A program made the translations under genes and the position numbers. 64,000 nt of DNA, taken from Exiguobacterium aurantiacum. Lineage in GTDB: Bacteria; Bacillota; Bacilli; Exiguobacteriales; Exiguobacteriaceae. The stretch's first letter is position 1; each line of letters opens with the position of its first letter. Where the stretch lies: positions 1,950,501 to 2,014,500 of the forward strand of contig NZ_CP101462.1 in the NCBI RefSeq assembly GCF_024362205.1, given 5' to 3'. The notes under the pieces were generated by a model that worked only from the letters and a program-made list of their open reading frames with translations, was not told the origin of the DNA and made no database searches. Below, in pieces: positions 34,856-42,896 of this stretch.

Positions 34856-35629
34856 TTACAAAATATGATATCCGCTGTCGACGTGGATGACCTCTCCCGT
34901 CACACCACTGCCCATGCTCGACAACAAGAACAAGCCCGTCGAGGCCACTTCTTCTGCCGAGACGTTGCGGCGTAGCGGCGCCTTCTGCTCGAGCTCAGAC
35001 AAGATGCTGTTAAAGTCGCCGACACCTTTCGCTGACAACGTACGAATCGGTCCTGCCGAGATCGCGTTGACGCGGACGCCGTGAGGTCCGTATTCGTTCG
35101 CCAAGTATTTGACGCTCGAGTCAAGAGCCGCTTTCGCGACACCCATCAAGTTGTAGTTCGGGACGACGCGCTCACCGCCGAGATACGTGAGCGTGATGAC
35201 CGACGCGTCTTGTGCGAAATAAGGCTTGGCTGCTTTGACGACGGCCGTCAAACTGTACGCCGAGATATCGAGCGCTTGCGCGAACTGGCCGCGTGTCATC
35301 TCCGAGAACTCGCCGCGTAGCGCTTCCTTGTCCGCGAAGGCGATCGAGTGGGCGATTCCTTGAATCGGCCCTGCTTGCTCGTGAATCGTGCGGAACGTCG
35401 TATCGATTGCGGCGTCGTTCGTGACATCGCATTCTAAAAGTAGCGCTTCCCCGTTCAAATCGGCCGCGAGCGACTCAAGACCTGACTTGAACCGTTCGGC
35501 CGCATACGTGAGGACGAGCTTCGCGCCTGCTGCGTCGAGCGTCTTCGCGATCGCCCACGCGATCGAGCGTTTATTGGCAATTCCCATGACGACATACGTC
35601 TTATTCGTTAACGTTGGATAGATTGACAT
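34856..35629 (-). CDS. fabI: enoyl-[acyl-carrier-protein] reductase, FabI type
   Basis: A 257-residue short-chain reductase that makes saturated acyl-ACP with NADH or NADPH in fatty acid elongation; triclosan target in relatives. IANKRSIAWAIAKTLDAAGA near the start, ITLTYLGGERVVPNYNLMG with the catalytic Tyr, and MGVAKAALDSS with the Lys are the FabI signature (Tyr-x6-Tyr-x-Met...Lys). Promoter TTGACA-17-TAATCT and a FapR box lie upstream. Monocistronic. Confidence 0.97.
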   Translation of the reverse strand: MSIYPTLTNKTYVVMGIANKRSIAWAIAKTLDAAGAKLVLTYAAERFKSGLESLAADLNGEALLLECDVTNDAAIDTTFRTIHEQAGPIQGIAHSIAFADKEALRGEFSEMTRGQFAQALDISAYSLTAVVKAAKPYFAQDASVITLTYLGGERVVPNYNLMGVAKAALDSSVKYLANEYGPHGVRVNAISAGPIRTLSAKGVGDFNSILSELEQKAPLRRNVSAEEVASTGLFLLSSMGSGVTGEVIHVDSGYHIL

Positions 35630-35645
35630 CGTAAACTCCCCTTTT

Positions 35646-35702
35646 TTAGTACCTGGTTATAACATCTGTTATCAGATTACAGAATGGTGTCTGTTTTGTC
35701 AA
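35646..35702 (-). promoter_or_regulatory. fabI promoter with FapR box
   Basis: TTGACA (35702-35697) is 17 bases from TAATCT (35679-35674). TTAGTACCTGGTTATAA (35646-35662) matches the left half and centre of the FapR operator TTAGTACCTGGTACTAA; it lies just past the predicted start point. FapR represses lipid synthesis genes until malonyl-CoA is high. Confidence 0.8.
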
Positions 35703-35779
35703 CTGGCGCGTAACGTATTGCGATTTTTTTAACTTACGGTAAGATAAAATACGTATAGAAAGGGTGAGACGACTTCATC

Positions 35780-36946
35780 ATGAACCGCATTCAATCTTAT
35801 TTAAGAAGTTTAGACACGACACTTTTGACAATCGTCTTTTTCTTGATGGTCATTAGCCTAGGTGCCATTTACACGGCCCAACCGATGTTGCCGACACGAT
35901 TACAACATATCAACTTCGCCTTCGACCAAGGAATCCGTTATATCATCGGATTCGCGGCCATGTTCGCCATCATGACGATCGAATACGAACAGTTGCGAAA
36001 AATTCACTGGTACCTCTATTCCTTTGGATTATTGCTGTTAGTCGGCTTGATTCCGCTCCGGGATACGACACTCGTTCCAAACATTAACGGGGCGTACGGC
36101 TGGTATAACGTGCCTGGTTTCAGTTTTCAACCGGCCGAATTCATGAAGTTGTTTTTACTTATCTCGATGGCCACGATCGTCTACGACCATAATAAACGTT
36201 ACGGTTCGTCCCAACAGGATACGTGGCTGTTAACAAAGCTCGTATTACTCGCCATCCCGCCGCTCGGACTGATTGTGACTCAGCCAGACTTAGGGACTGG
36301 ACTGGTTCTCATCACGATGCTTGGCGCCATCATCATCGTCTCCGGGATTGGTTGGAAGTGGTTGCTCGGTCTCTTTAGCGCCGCTGCCGTGACGATTGGC
36401 GGCTTCATGTACTTGTTCTTCTCTCATTTCGAGGTGCTGCAAAGCTTTGTGCCAGGGCACGCCTTGAATCGTTTCCAAGCCTGGATTTACCCGTATGAGT
36501 ATTCCGATGACTTGGCTTTCCAGTTGATCAAATCGCTTCAAGCCATCGGGTCTGGTCAAATGTTCGGGGCCGGCTACGGTCAAGGTTTGGTCTACCTGCC
36601 AGAGTCGCAGACCGATTTCATCTTCGCCGTCATTGCTGAACATTACGGGTTCATCGGTGCGGCCATCGTGATTATCGTTTTCTTCTTGTTCTTATACCGA
36701 ATGATTCATATCGCGCTTGAAGCGAGCAGCCCGTTCGGTAGTTATATCGTGACCGCAGTCATCGCCATGTTCACGTTCCAGATTTTCCAAAACATCGGCA
36801 TGACAATCGGCGTCCTCCCGATCACCGGCTTAACCTTGCCGTTCATCAGTTACGGAGGGACTGGGATCATCATGAACATGATCGCCATCGGCCTCGTCAT
36901 GAATGTCGCTTCGAAATCAAAATCGTATATGTTCGACGACGATTGA
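35780..36946 (+). CDS. rodA: SEDS-family peptidoglycan polymerase, RodA-type
   Basis: A 388-residue membrane protein with about ten helices that polymerises lipid II for the cell wall. The catalytic Asp lies in QPDLGTGLV; ESQTDFIFAVIAEHYGF and GLTLPFISYGGTGI are the SEDS signatures. GGFGYGQGL-type loop is replaced by GAGYGQGLV. The pattern GYTVLPNINGAYGWYN is RodA-like, not FtsW or SpoVE, though not decisive. GGGTGAG lies eleven bases before ATG. No mreBCD or PBP in the window; monocistronic. Confidence 0.9.
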   Translation: MNRIQSYLRSLDTTLLTIVFFLMVISLGAIYTAQPMLPTRLQHINFAFDQGIRYIIGFAAMFAIMTIEYEQLRKIHWYLYSFGLLLLVGLIPLRDTTLVPNINGAYGWYNVPGFSFQPAEFMKLFLLISMATIVYDHNKRYGSSQQDTWLLTKLVLLAIPPLGLIVTQPDLGTGLVLITMLGAIIIVSGIGWKWLLGLFSAAAVTIGGFMYLFFSHFEVLQSFVPGHALNRFQAWIYPYEYSDDLAFQLIKSLQAIGSGQMFGAGYGQGLVYLPESQTDFIFAVIAEHYGFIGAAIVIIVFFLFLYRMIHIALEASSPFGSYIVTAVIAMFTFQIFQNIGMTIGVLPITGLTLPFISYGGTGIIMNMIAIGLVMNVASKSKSYMFDDD

Positions 36947-36983
36947 AAATAGTCCCGCGCTCAGCTGAGTGCGGGACTATTTG
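36945..36983. terminator. terminator rodA / rluD-like gene
   Basis: ATAGTCCCGC pairs with GCGGGACTAT, with inner CTCAGCTGAG; T-tract both sides. Confidence 0.88.
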
Positions 36984-36985
36984 TA

Positions 36986-37852
36986 TTACGCTTCAAATCG
37001 AAAATCATGTGGGTATGCCGCTTCAACGACGAGTCGTTCTCCGGTCATCGGATGGCAAAACGTCGCCGAGGCGCTGTGGAGCGCGTGACGGTCGAGTACG
37101 GTCTTGCCGCCGTACATCGTATCCCCGAGGAGCGGATGCCCGATATGGCGTAGATGGACCCGGATTTGATGGGTCCGTCCGGTCTCGAGGGCGATTGTCA
37201 GCGCCGTATATGCACCGAACGGCTCTGCTTCGAGAATATGGGTGACGGCATGTTGCCCGTCTGCCGTCACGATTCGCTCCATGATCGAATCCGGGGCGCG
37301 GCCAATCGGGGCATCAATCGTCTGCGGGTCGAGCGGTCCTTCGATTAACGCGAGATACGTCCGCGACAAGCCCCCGGTCTGTTGCAACTTGCTGAACCGA
37401 TGGTGCACATACGCATATTTTGCGAACAAGACGACGCCGCTCGTGTCCCGGTCGAGTCGATTGATGACGTGAATCGCCGACTGCAACCCGATCTGTTCAT
37501 AGTATCCGAGCACCGCATTGGCGAGCGTGTCGTCCGGATGGAGCCGGGACGGGATTGTCGCGATCCCCGCCGGTTTGTCGACGGCGAGCAAATAGTCGTC
37601 CTCAAACAGAATCGTCAGCGGCCGCTTGGAACGGACCATCGTCTCCGCAGGTTGTTCGACCGGGAAGTGGACGGTCACTTCTTCCCCTGCTTGAATGTCA
37701 TAGCGAACGGTCCGTGGCTCACCGTTGACGAGGATGAGACCGCCCTGTTTGATTTGGGTCAACATCTTTCGAGAGATGCCGCAGTCTGTCATTAAAAAAT
37801 CGCGCAGCGGGACGCTCGTCCCCGCGACGCGATGCAATGTGAATCCGTACAT
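36986..37852 (-). CDS. RluD-family pseudouridine synthase, YjbO-like
   Basis: A 288-residue enzyme that isomerises uridine in rRNA or tRNA. N-terminal S4-like domain (LRDFLMTDCGISRKMLTQIKQGG), catalytic Asp in VINRLDRDTSG, and ETGRTHQIRVHLRHIGHPLLGD. It overlaps the operon relQ-nadK-rluD: it follows nadK by four bases. In Bacillus the same trio is yjbM-yjbN-yjbO. The target site is not determinable from sequence. Confidence 0.93.
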   Translation of the reverse strand: MYGFTLHRVAGTSVPLRDFLMTDCGISRKMLTQIKQGGLILVNGEPRTVRYDIQAGEEVTVHFPVEQPAETMVRSKRPLTILFEDDYLLAVDKPAGIATIPSRLHPDDTLANAVLGYYEQIGLQSAIHVINRLDRDTSGVVLFAKYAYVHHRFSKLQQTGGLSRTYLALIEGPLDPQTIDAPIGRAPDSIMERIVTADGQHAVTHILEAEPFGAYTALTIALETGRTHQIRVHLRHIGHPLLGDTMYGGKTVLDRHALHSASATFCHPMTGERLVVEAAYPHDFRFEA

Positions 37853-37855
37853 CGA

Positions 37856-38653
37856 TTACTTCCCTTCCTCAATGAACGATTCCCGGACCCGTCGCCAAAA
37901 TGGGAACGGGCGGAATCGGGCAAACGTCACTTTTTCTTTCGCGACCGCACAGCGAATCGAGCGCACGTTCGACCAAGACAACGCCTCTTGATGGTCGAAT
38001 GCGAGTTCGAACTCTGTTTTCGTATGCGGCGCGATCTTCACTTGATGATGCTTCGGCAACAAGAGCGGTGACCCGATCGTCCGGTATACCAGGTTGTTGA
38101 TCGAAGCCATCTCCGTCACTTGGATCGCCTCGATGGACGGATGGACGATGGCCCCGCCCAGCGCCTTGTTGTAGGCCGTCGATCCGGATGGTGTCGAGAT
38201 GCATAACCCATCGCCCCGGAACGTCTCGAAGTAATCATCGCGAATCGATAAATCGCACACAAGCGTCCGCTTATAGTTTTTAATCGTACATTCGTTCATG
38301 GCGAGTTGACGTTCGGTCGTCCCGTCCTCATAGTCAATGAGCACCTCGACGAGCGGATAAGACACCGGTTCGAACGATTCGCTCGTGATCATTTCCGTCA
38401 ACTCGTCGAGCTCGTCCGGTTGCCAGTCGGCATAAAACCCGAGATGGCCCGTATGGATCCCAACGAGCAACGTATCATCGAGCCGGTCGATGTATTCATG
38501 GAACGCCTGAAGCATCGTCCCATCCCCACCGACCGACACGACGATTCGCGGTTCTTTCGAGACCGAATGTCCCGCCTCGGTCAATTTATTCGTCAACTCG
38601 CGCGCAATGTCTGCCGACCGCGCGTCTCCCCGTGCTACAATCGCAAACTGCAT
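37856..38653 (-). CDS. nadK: NAD kinase
   Basis: A 265-residue enzyme that phosphorylates NAD+ to NADP+ with ATP or polyphosphate. Nucleotide motif VSVGGDGTMLQAF, substrate motif AMNECTI, and CISTPSGSTAYNKALGGAIV are the NadK signature. AGGGGG precedes ATG 38653, eleven bases after relQ. Second of three genes, so NADP supply is transcribed together with (p)ppGpp synthesis. Confidence 0.95.
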   Translation of the reverse strand: MQFAIVARGDARSADIARELTNKLTEAGHSVSKEPRIVVSVGGDGTMLQAFHEYIDRLDDTLLVGIHTGHLGFYADWQPDELDELTEMITSESFEPVSYPLVEVLIDYEDGTTERQLAMNECTIKNYKRTLVCDLSIRDDYFETFRGDGLCISTPSGSTAYNKALGGAIVHPSIEAIQVTEMASINNLVYRTIGSPLLLPKHHQVKIAPHTKTEFELAFDHQEALSWSNVRSIRCAVAKEKVTFARFRPFPFWRRVRESFIEEGK

Positions 38654-38664
38654 ACCGTGGCCCC

Positions 38665-39309
38665 CTAGTCTTGGTCCGTCTGGACGTTCATTTCTTTATC
38701 CCGGAACACTTGCTGTGCATCTTGAATCTCAACGCGGAGCTGGCTCATCTCGGCATCGAGCAAAAATGCCGCCTCGGCCGCCCGGCGCAGGCGCTCTTGG
38801 ACCTCGACCGGCATATCCCCATCGTATTTATAGTTGAGCGAATGCTCGATCGTCGCCCAGAAATTCATCGCGAGCGTCCGCACTTGGACTTCGACGAGCG
38901 TCGGGAACTCGCCGTGAATCGTCTGGACCGGATACTCGAGAATCAAATGATATGAGCGGTAGCCGGATTCTTTTTGATTCGTGATATAGTTCCGTTCCTC
39001 GACGATTTTAAAGTCGGTCCGGTGATGGAGCAGTTCAAGGACATGGACGATATCGTCCACGAATTGACACATGATGCGAAGCCCGGCGATGTCTTGCATT
39101 TCCGTCGACAGCTTGTCGTAAGGGATTTGCTTTCGTTTCGCCTTCTCGAGGATGCTGCCGACCGGTTTGACCCGGCCGGTGACAAACTCGATGGGAGAAT
39201 GGTCGTTTTGAGATTTATATTGCTTTCGAATCGCCTTGAATTTCACTTTCAGTTCATCGACCGCGATTTGATACGGCACTAAATATTGATCCCAATCCAT
39301 TGATTGCAT
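38665..39309 (-). CDS. relQ: small alarmone synthetase RelQ/SasB (GTP pyrophosphokinase)
   Basis: A 214-residue protein that makes (p)ppGpp from ATP and GDP/GTP; it has only the synthetase domain, as in Bacillus YjbM/SasB. VTGRVKPVGSILEKAKRKQI, AGLRIMCQFVDDI, ESGYRSYHLILEYPV, EVQVRTLAMNFWATIEHSLNYK are the catalytic signature. GTGGTGA lies eight bases before ATG 39309. It tops a relQ-nadK-rluD operon. Confidence 0.94.
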   Translation of the reverse strand: MQSMDWDQYLVPYQIAVDELKVKFKAIRKQYKSQNDHSPIEFVTGRVKPVGSILEKAKRKQIPYDKLSTEMQDIAGLRIMCQFVDDIVHVLELLHHRTDFKIVEERNYITNQKESGYRSYHLILEYPVQTIHGEFPTLVEVQVRTLAMNFWATIEHSLNYKYDGDMPVEVQERLRRAAEAAFLLDAEMSQLRVEIQDAQQVFRDKEMNVQTDQD

Positions 39310-39416
39310 ATGCTGTCACCACTTTCGTTCATTTCGGAAAACCCTGCTTTTTCCGTATGTATCCGATTGTATGGTATCATAAACGAACAATTGTTCATAG
39401 AATGGAGCGATGATTT

Positions 39417-39998
39417 ATGACCCAAGAAGTGGAAATTGAATTCAAATCGATGTTGACGAAAGACGAATATGAGACGTTGCTCGCCGCCTACGATTTAACG
39501 GACAAAGTGAAATGGCAAGCGAACGATTACTTCGACACGCCGACGTTCGAACTGAAGAACCATGGCGCCGCTCTTCGGATTCGCGAGAAAAAACATGGCC
39601 AAGTGCTGACACTCAAGCAACCGCATGACGTCGGACTGCTCGAGACACACGCCCCCATCCAGGAAAAGGAAGCCGAGAACTTGTTCAAGTACGGCATCAT
39701 TCACGACGATCAAATGAAAGAGGCACTTGCTTCGTTCGATTTGACGGGCCCGCTCGAACATCTCGGTCGTCTTGAGACGAAACGGGCGGAAATCGAGACG
39801 CCGGACGGTCTGCTCGTCCTCGACGAAAGTCATTATTTGGAGATTCACGACTACGAAATAGAATTTGAAGTGACCGACGAGGCGAAAGGGAAAATCGCGT
39901 TCGAGCAGCTCCTGCGCCACCACGGCATCCCGCTACGCCCCGCCAAAAATAAAATCGTTCGATTCATGGAAGAAAAGGTGCGTCGAAACCAAGGTTGA
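39417..39998 (+). CDS. yjbK: CYTH-domain protein, YjbK-like
   Basis: 193 residues. EVEIEFKSML is the N-terminal ExExK motif of CYTH/triphosphate-tunnel enzymes; YFDTPTFELKNHGAALRIRE and LKQPHDVG give the tunnel cation residues. Such proteins hydrolyse inorganic or organic triphosphates; Bacillus YjbK is uncharacterised. Promoter -10 TATCAT-like in 39375. Monocistronic between relQ (divergent) and spxH. Confidence 0.92.
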   Translation: MTQEVEIEFKSMLTKDEYETLLAAYDLTDKVKWQANDYFDTPTFELKNHGAALRIREKKHGQVLTLKQPHDVGLLETHAPIQEKEAENLFKYGIIHDDQMKEALASFDLTGPLEHLGRLETKRAEIETPDGLLVLDESHYLEIHDYEIEFEVTDEAKGKIAFEQLLRHHGIPLRPAKNKIVRFMEEKVRRNQG

Positions 39999-40025
39999 GC
40001 AGATACGTTGCCAACCTTTTTTTTT
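39989..40025 (+). terminator. yjbK terminator
   Basis: AAGGTTG (39991-39997) pairs with CAACCTT (40012-40018), T-tract of nine; overlaps the stop codon. Confidence 0.8.
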
Positions 40026-40083
40026 CGTTGCTACAATGAGCATACGATATATTTGATTTTTGTTTACGAGAGGAGGCGACACA

Positions 40084-40857
40084 ATGGAACTTGAACAATG
40101 TAATGAGTCATCCTGTTCATTGGAAGAATCTTCTATCCAAGTAACATATAAGCCATTAGAGTTATTCTATTTCATGGACATCTCAGATCCAGACGGGCTT
40201 CATGTGATGACACTCATTAAAAAACTCGAACTTGAATACGGGCACTTGATTCGTTTCCGTATGGTTTCGACGGTTCCTACTTGTGTTGGCGGATGTCAAG
40301 AAGAGGTTCGCCTTCTCACGATGATCAAGGCTATGGAGTTACAAGGGAAACGTCATGCAATGCGCTTTATGCGCCATCTGCATATTAATGATATCTTTGT
40401 GAAGGATGGCTCTAGCGACAGCGACTTATGGGAGATTGCTCGCTCGTTCGTCAGTTACGGACTCGACATCGATGAGTTGGCAGCCGATATCCAATCCAAT
40501 CAACTGCTGAGCGCCCTCGCAGTCGATCACGAAATTTTGAAAGACTGGGAGATCGAATCGCTTCCCGCCTTGACGTTCGTCACCCGTGATGAAGCGCTCA
40601 AGATCGAAGGGCTCTATCCGTATGACGTCTATCAGGCCGTCATGGCCGAACTACTCGGCTATGTACCGAGCCGCGAGACCGATTGGGATGTCGAGAAAGT
40701 GTTGGAACGTTATGATGCCTCGACGATCACCGAGCTCGCATTCATTTTAGAGCTCGATAAGCCTATCATCGAAAGAGAATTAAAAAAACTGTCACTCCAA
40801 CAACGTTGTCGACCTGTCCCGGGTTGCAGCGGCCAAGCTTGGGCGACGAATAAATGA
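40084..40857 (+). CDS. spxH: ClpXP adaptor SpxH (YjbH)
   Basis: A 257-residue DsbA/thioredoxin-like adaptor that hands the regulator Spx to ClpXP. It begins MELEQCNESSCSLEESSIQ, so the metal-binding N-terminus has Cys instead of the His-rich stretch of Bacillus. FYFMDISDPDGLHVM starts the DsbA-like domain; TVPTCVGGCQEE holds a CxxxC. GGAGG precedes ATG 40084; the longer frame is not needed. Spx is encoded 8 kb away, so both partners are in the window. Disulfide stress is expected to modulate it. Confidence 0.88.
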   Translation: MELEQCNESSCSLEESSIQVTYKPLELFYFMDISDPDGLHVMTLIKKLELEYGHLIRFRMVSTVPTCVGGCQEEVRLLTMIKAMELQGKRHAMRFMRHLHINDIFVKDGSSDSDLWEIARSFVSYGLDIDELAADIQSNQLLSALAVDHEILKDWEIESLPALTFVTRDEALKIEGLYPYDVYQAVMAELLGYVPSRETDWDVEKVLERYDASTITELAFILELDKPIIERELKKLSLQQRCRPVPGCSGQAWATNK

Positions 40858-40858
40858 C

Positions 40859-40892
40859 AAAAAACCCACGGCCGGGGAGCCGTGGGTTTTTT
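40859..40892. terminator. bidirectional terminator spxH / RoxS-like RNA
   Basis: AAAAAACCCACGGC pairs with GCCGTGGGTTTTTT around GCGGGGA-type loop; six T on either strand. Confidence 0.92.
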
Positions 40893-40995
40893 CAATGTGC
40901 TCCGCGGGGACGGAGAACATCGTAACCCGAGTATCTATACAGATCACAGGTTGGGAGAAAGTTTACGGTCAATAAAGGGGTTTGTGATTGATTTC
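40859..40995 (-). ncRNA. roxS: RoxS/RsaE-type small regulatory RNA
   Basis: About 137 bases, minus strand, between spxH and pepF, the location of RsaE in Staphylococcus and RoxS in Bacillus as I recall. It begins GAAATCAATCACAAACCCC, then TTTATTGACCGTAAAC and TTTCTCCCA; these C-rich blocks with AATCACA at the 5' end are the RsaE/RoxS hallmark, used to pair with Shine-Dalgarno regions of TCA-cycle and electron-transfer mRNAs. Two hairpins follow: AACC-ATCT/AGAT-GGTT and CTCCG/CGGAG, the last with a UCCCCG loop. The bidirectional hairpin at 40859-40892 terminates it. Promoter TTGTCA-17-TATATT and a Rex box lie at the 5' end. No ribosome site or credible frame occurs. Confidence 0.85.
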
Positions 40996-41032
40996 ACACT
41001 TATAATATACCGAGACGAGCACGACATGACAA
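40982..41032 (-). promoter_or_regulatory. roxS promoter with Rex operator
   Basis: TTGTCA (41032-41027) is 17 bases from TATATT (41009-41004); an alternative -10 is TATTAT (41007-41002). TTGTGATTGATTTCACAC (40982-40999) fits the Rex palindrome TTGTGAA-N4-TTCACAA at 12 of 14 defined positions and covers the predicted start point. Rex leaves DNA when NADH is high, so the RNA would be induced under reducing or low-oxygen conditions. Confidence 0.78.
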
Positions 41033-41076
41033 GCACTTTGTTCATATTGTCACATAATGTTCACGCTCGCATTTTT

Positions 41077-42879
41077 TTATTGAAAAAGTAACGTTTCCAT
41101 CTCGTCGAGAACAGCCTCGAACTGATCGAGCGCTGCGAGCACCGGTGCTTTCGTCGTCATATCGACGCCAGCTGCTTTCAACACTTCAATCGGGTAATCG
41201 CTCGATCCAGCCTTCAAGAACTTATCGATATAGCGACGGACGGCCGGCTCCCCTTCTTCCATGATTTGTTGTGACAACGCGGCCGACGCCGAGATGCCTG
41301 TCGCATACTGATAGACGTAATAGTTGTAATAGAAGTGCGGGATGCGCGCCCATTCGAAGGCGATCTCGGCATCGATGATGAGCTCGTCCCCGAAGTACCG
41401 TTTGTTAAGTTCAAGGTACGTCTCATTCAAATACTCAGGTGTGAGCGAGACGCCGTCTTGGGCCGCCTTATGGATCATATGCTCGAACTCGGCGAACATC
41501 GTCTGACGGAACAACGTGCCGCGGAACGTCTCGAGTTGATTGTTCAAGAGATAGAGCCGCTCCTGGCGGTCCGTGCGCGTCTTCAACAAGTAATCGTTCA
41601 AGAGCGCCTCGTCCGTCGTCGACGCCACTTCGGCCACGAAGATCGAGTAGTCCCCGTACGGATATGGTTGCGTCGCCCGCGTATAATGGCTATGGACCGA
41701 ATGGCCGAACTCATGGGCGAGCGTGAACAAGTTGTTGACGTTGTCTTGCCAGTTCATCAAGATGAACGGCTGCGTGTCGTACGCGCCTGATGAATAGGCC
41801 CCGCTCCGCTTGCCACGCGTCTCGCGGACGTCGACCCAGCGTGAATCGAGACCGTCCTTGACGATTTGAACGTACTCGTCGCCGAGTGGTGCGAGTCCTT
41901 CGACCATGAGGTCTTTCGCTTCGTCATAAGGGATTTTCATGTCCACATCTTTAACGAGCGGCGTATACAAGTCATACATATGCAGCTCGTCCACTCCGAG
42001 TGCCCGCTTCCGAAGCGCAACGTATCGATGTAACAAGTCGAGTCGTTCGTTCACCGCTTCGACGAGACCGTCGTATACCGCTTCCGGGATGGCGTTATGA
42101 TGAAGCGCCGCTTGACGGGCACTCTCGAACTTACGGACCGTCGCATAGAAATTGTCCTTCTTCACGCTGCCTGATAACGTCGAGGCGAACGTGTTCAAAT
42201 ATTGCTCATACGTGCCGTACATCGCCTTGAACGCGCCTTCGCGGACACTACGGTCACTCGACTCGAGGAACGTGATGTAGCGACCGTGCGTCAATTCGAC
42301 ATCTTCGCCTTTCTCGTTCTTCACTTTCGGGAATTTCAAGTCGGCGTTGTTGAGCATGCCGAACGTCGAACTCGACTGACCGAGCACGTCGCCGGCTTGG
42401 GCGAGAATCGCCTCTTCCGCTTCCGTCAACACGTGCGGACGTTCTTGCGCCAACTCGTCGAACGCGTGGCGATAGACGTTGAGTGCCTCATGCTCACTCA
42501 TAAACGCCTCAATTCGGCTTTCGTCAATGGCGAGTAGTTCCGGTGTCATGAACGCGAGCTGAGCCGAAATCTGTGCCGCGAGCGAACCGGCACGGTCGTT
42601 CAATGCCTGATAATGGCTGTTCGATGTGTCTTCGTCATAACGCATATGGGCGTATGTATACAGTTTATGCAGTTGACGCGAGATGTCGTCACGAAGTTGT
42701 AAACCTTCAAACAAAGAAGCAGCTGATTCCCCAAGTTTTCCTTTAAACGCAACCAAAGCCGGTACGCTTGCCTTCAACGCCTCAAAATCTTGTTCCCAAG
42801 CTTGATCGTCTGCATAAATCGTCTCTAAGTTCCACGTCTCCTCGACGGGTACTTGTTGTCGTGTAAGTACTTCTGACAT
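41077..42879 (-). CDS. pepF: oligoendopeptidase F
   Basis: A 600-residue M3 zinc metallopeptidase that degrades short peptides in the cytoplasm. Zinc motif HEFGHSVHSH with downstream VASTTDEALLND for the third ligand, and IPHFYYNYYVYQYATG near the C-terminus. The start MSEVLTRQQVP at 42879 has AAGGAAG upstream; the longer frame would overlap coiA. It lies 17 bases downstream of coiA, in the Bacillus order coiA-pepF-spxH. Confidence 0.97.
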   Translation of the reverse strand: MSEVLTRQQVPVEETWNLETIYADDQAWEQDFEALKASVPALVAFKGKLGESAASLFEGLQLRDDISRQLHKLYTYAHMRYDEDTSNSHYQALNDRAGSLAAQISAQLAFMTPELLAIDESRIEAFMSEHEALNVYRHAFDELAQERPHVLTEAEEAILAQAGDVLGQSSSTFGMLNNADLKFPKVKNEKGEDVELTHGRYITFLESSDRSVREGAFKAMYGTYEQYLNTFASTLSGSVKKDNFYATVRKFESARQAALHHNAIPEAVYDGLVEAVNERLDLLHRYVALRKRALGVDELHMYDLYTPLVKDVDMKIPYDEAKDLMVEGLAPLGDEYVQIVKDGLDSRWVDVRETRGKRSGAYSSGAYDTQPFILMNWQDNVNNLFTLAHEFGHSVHSHYTRATQPYPYGDYSIFVAEVASTTDEALLNDYLLKTRTDRQERLYLLNNQLETFRGTLFRQTMFAEFEHMIHKAAQDGVSLTPEYLNETYLELNKRYFGDELIIDAEIAFEWARIPHFYYNYYVYQYATGISASAALSQQIMEEGEPAVRRYIDKFLKAGSSDYPIEVLKAAGVDMTTKAPVLAALDQFEAVLDEMETLLFQ

Positions 42880-42896
42880 ATGTCCACTTCCTTTTC

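Noticed and set aside
41001-41078. Plus-strand small RNA reading from TATAAT 41001-41006 into the T-tract 41072-41078
   Set aside because: The -35 is poor and the hairpin imperfect; the minus-strand promoter (TTGTCA-17-TATATT) and RsaE-like sequence explain the region better.
40882-41091. 69-residue plus-strand frame between spxH and pepF
   Set aside because: It lies antisense to the RoxS-like RNA and starts in the terminator; no ribosome site.
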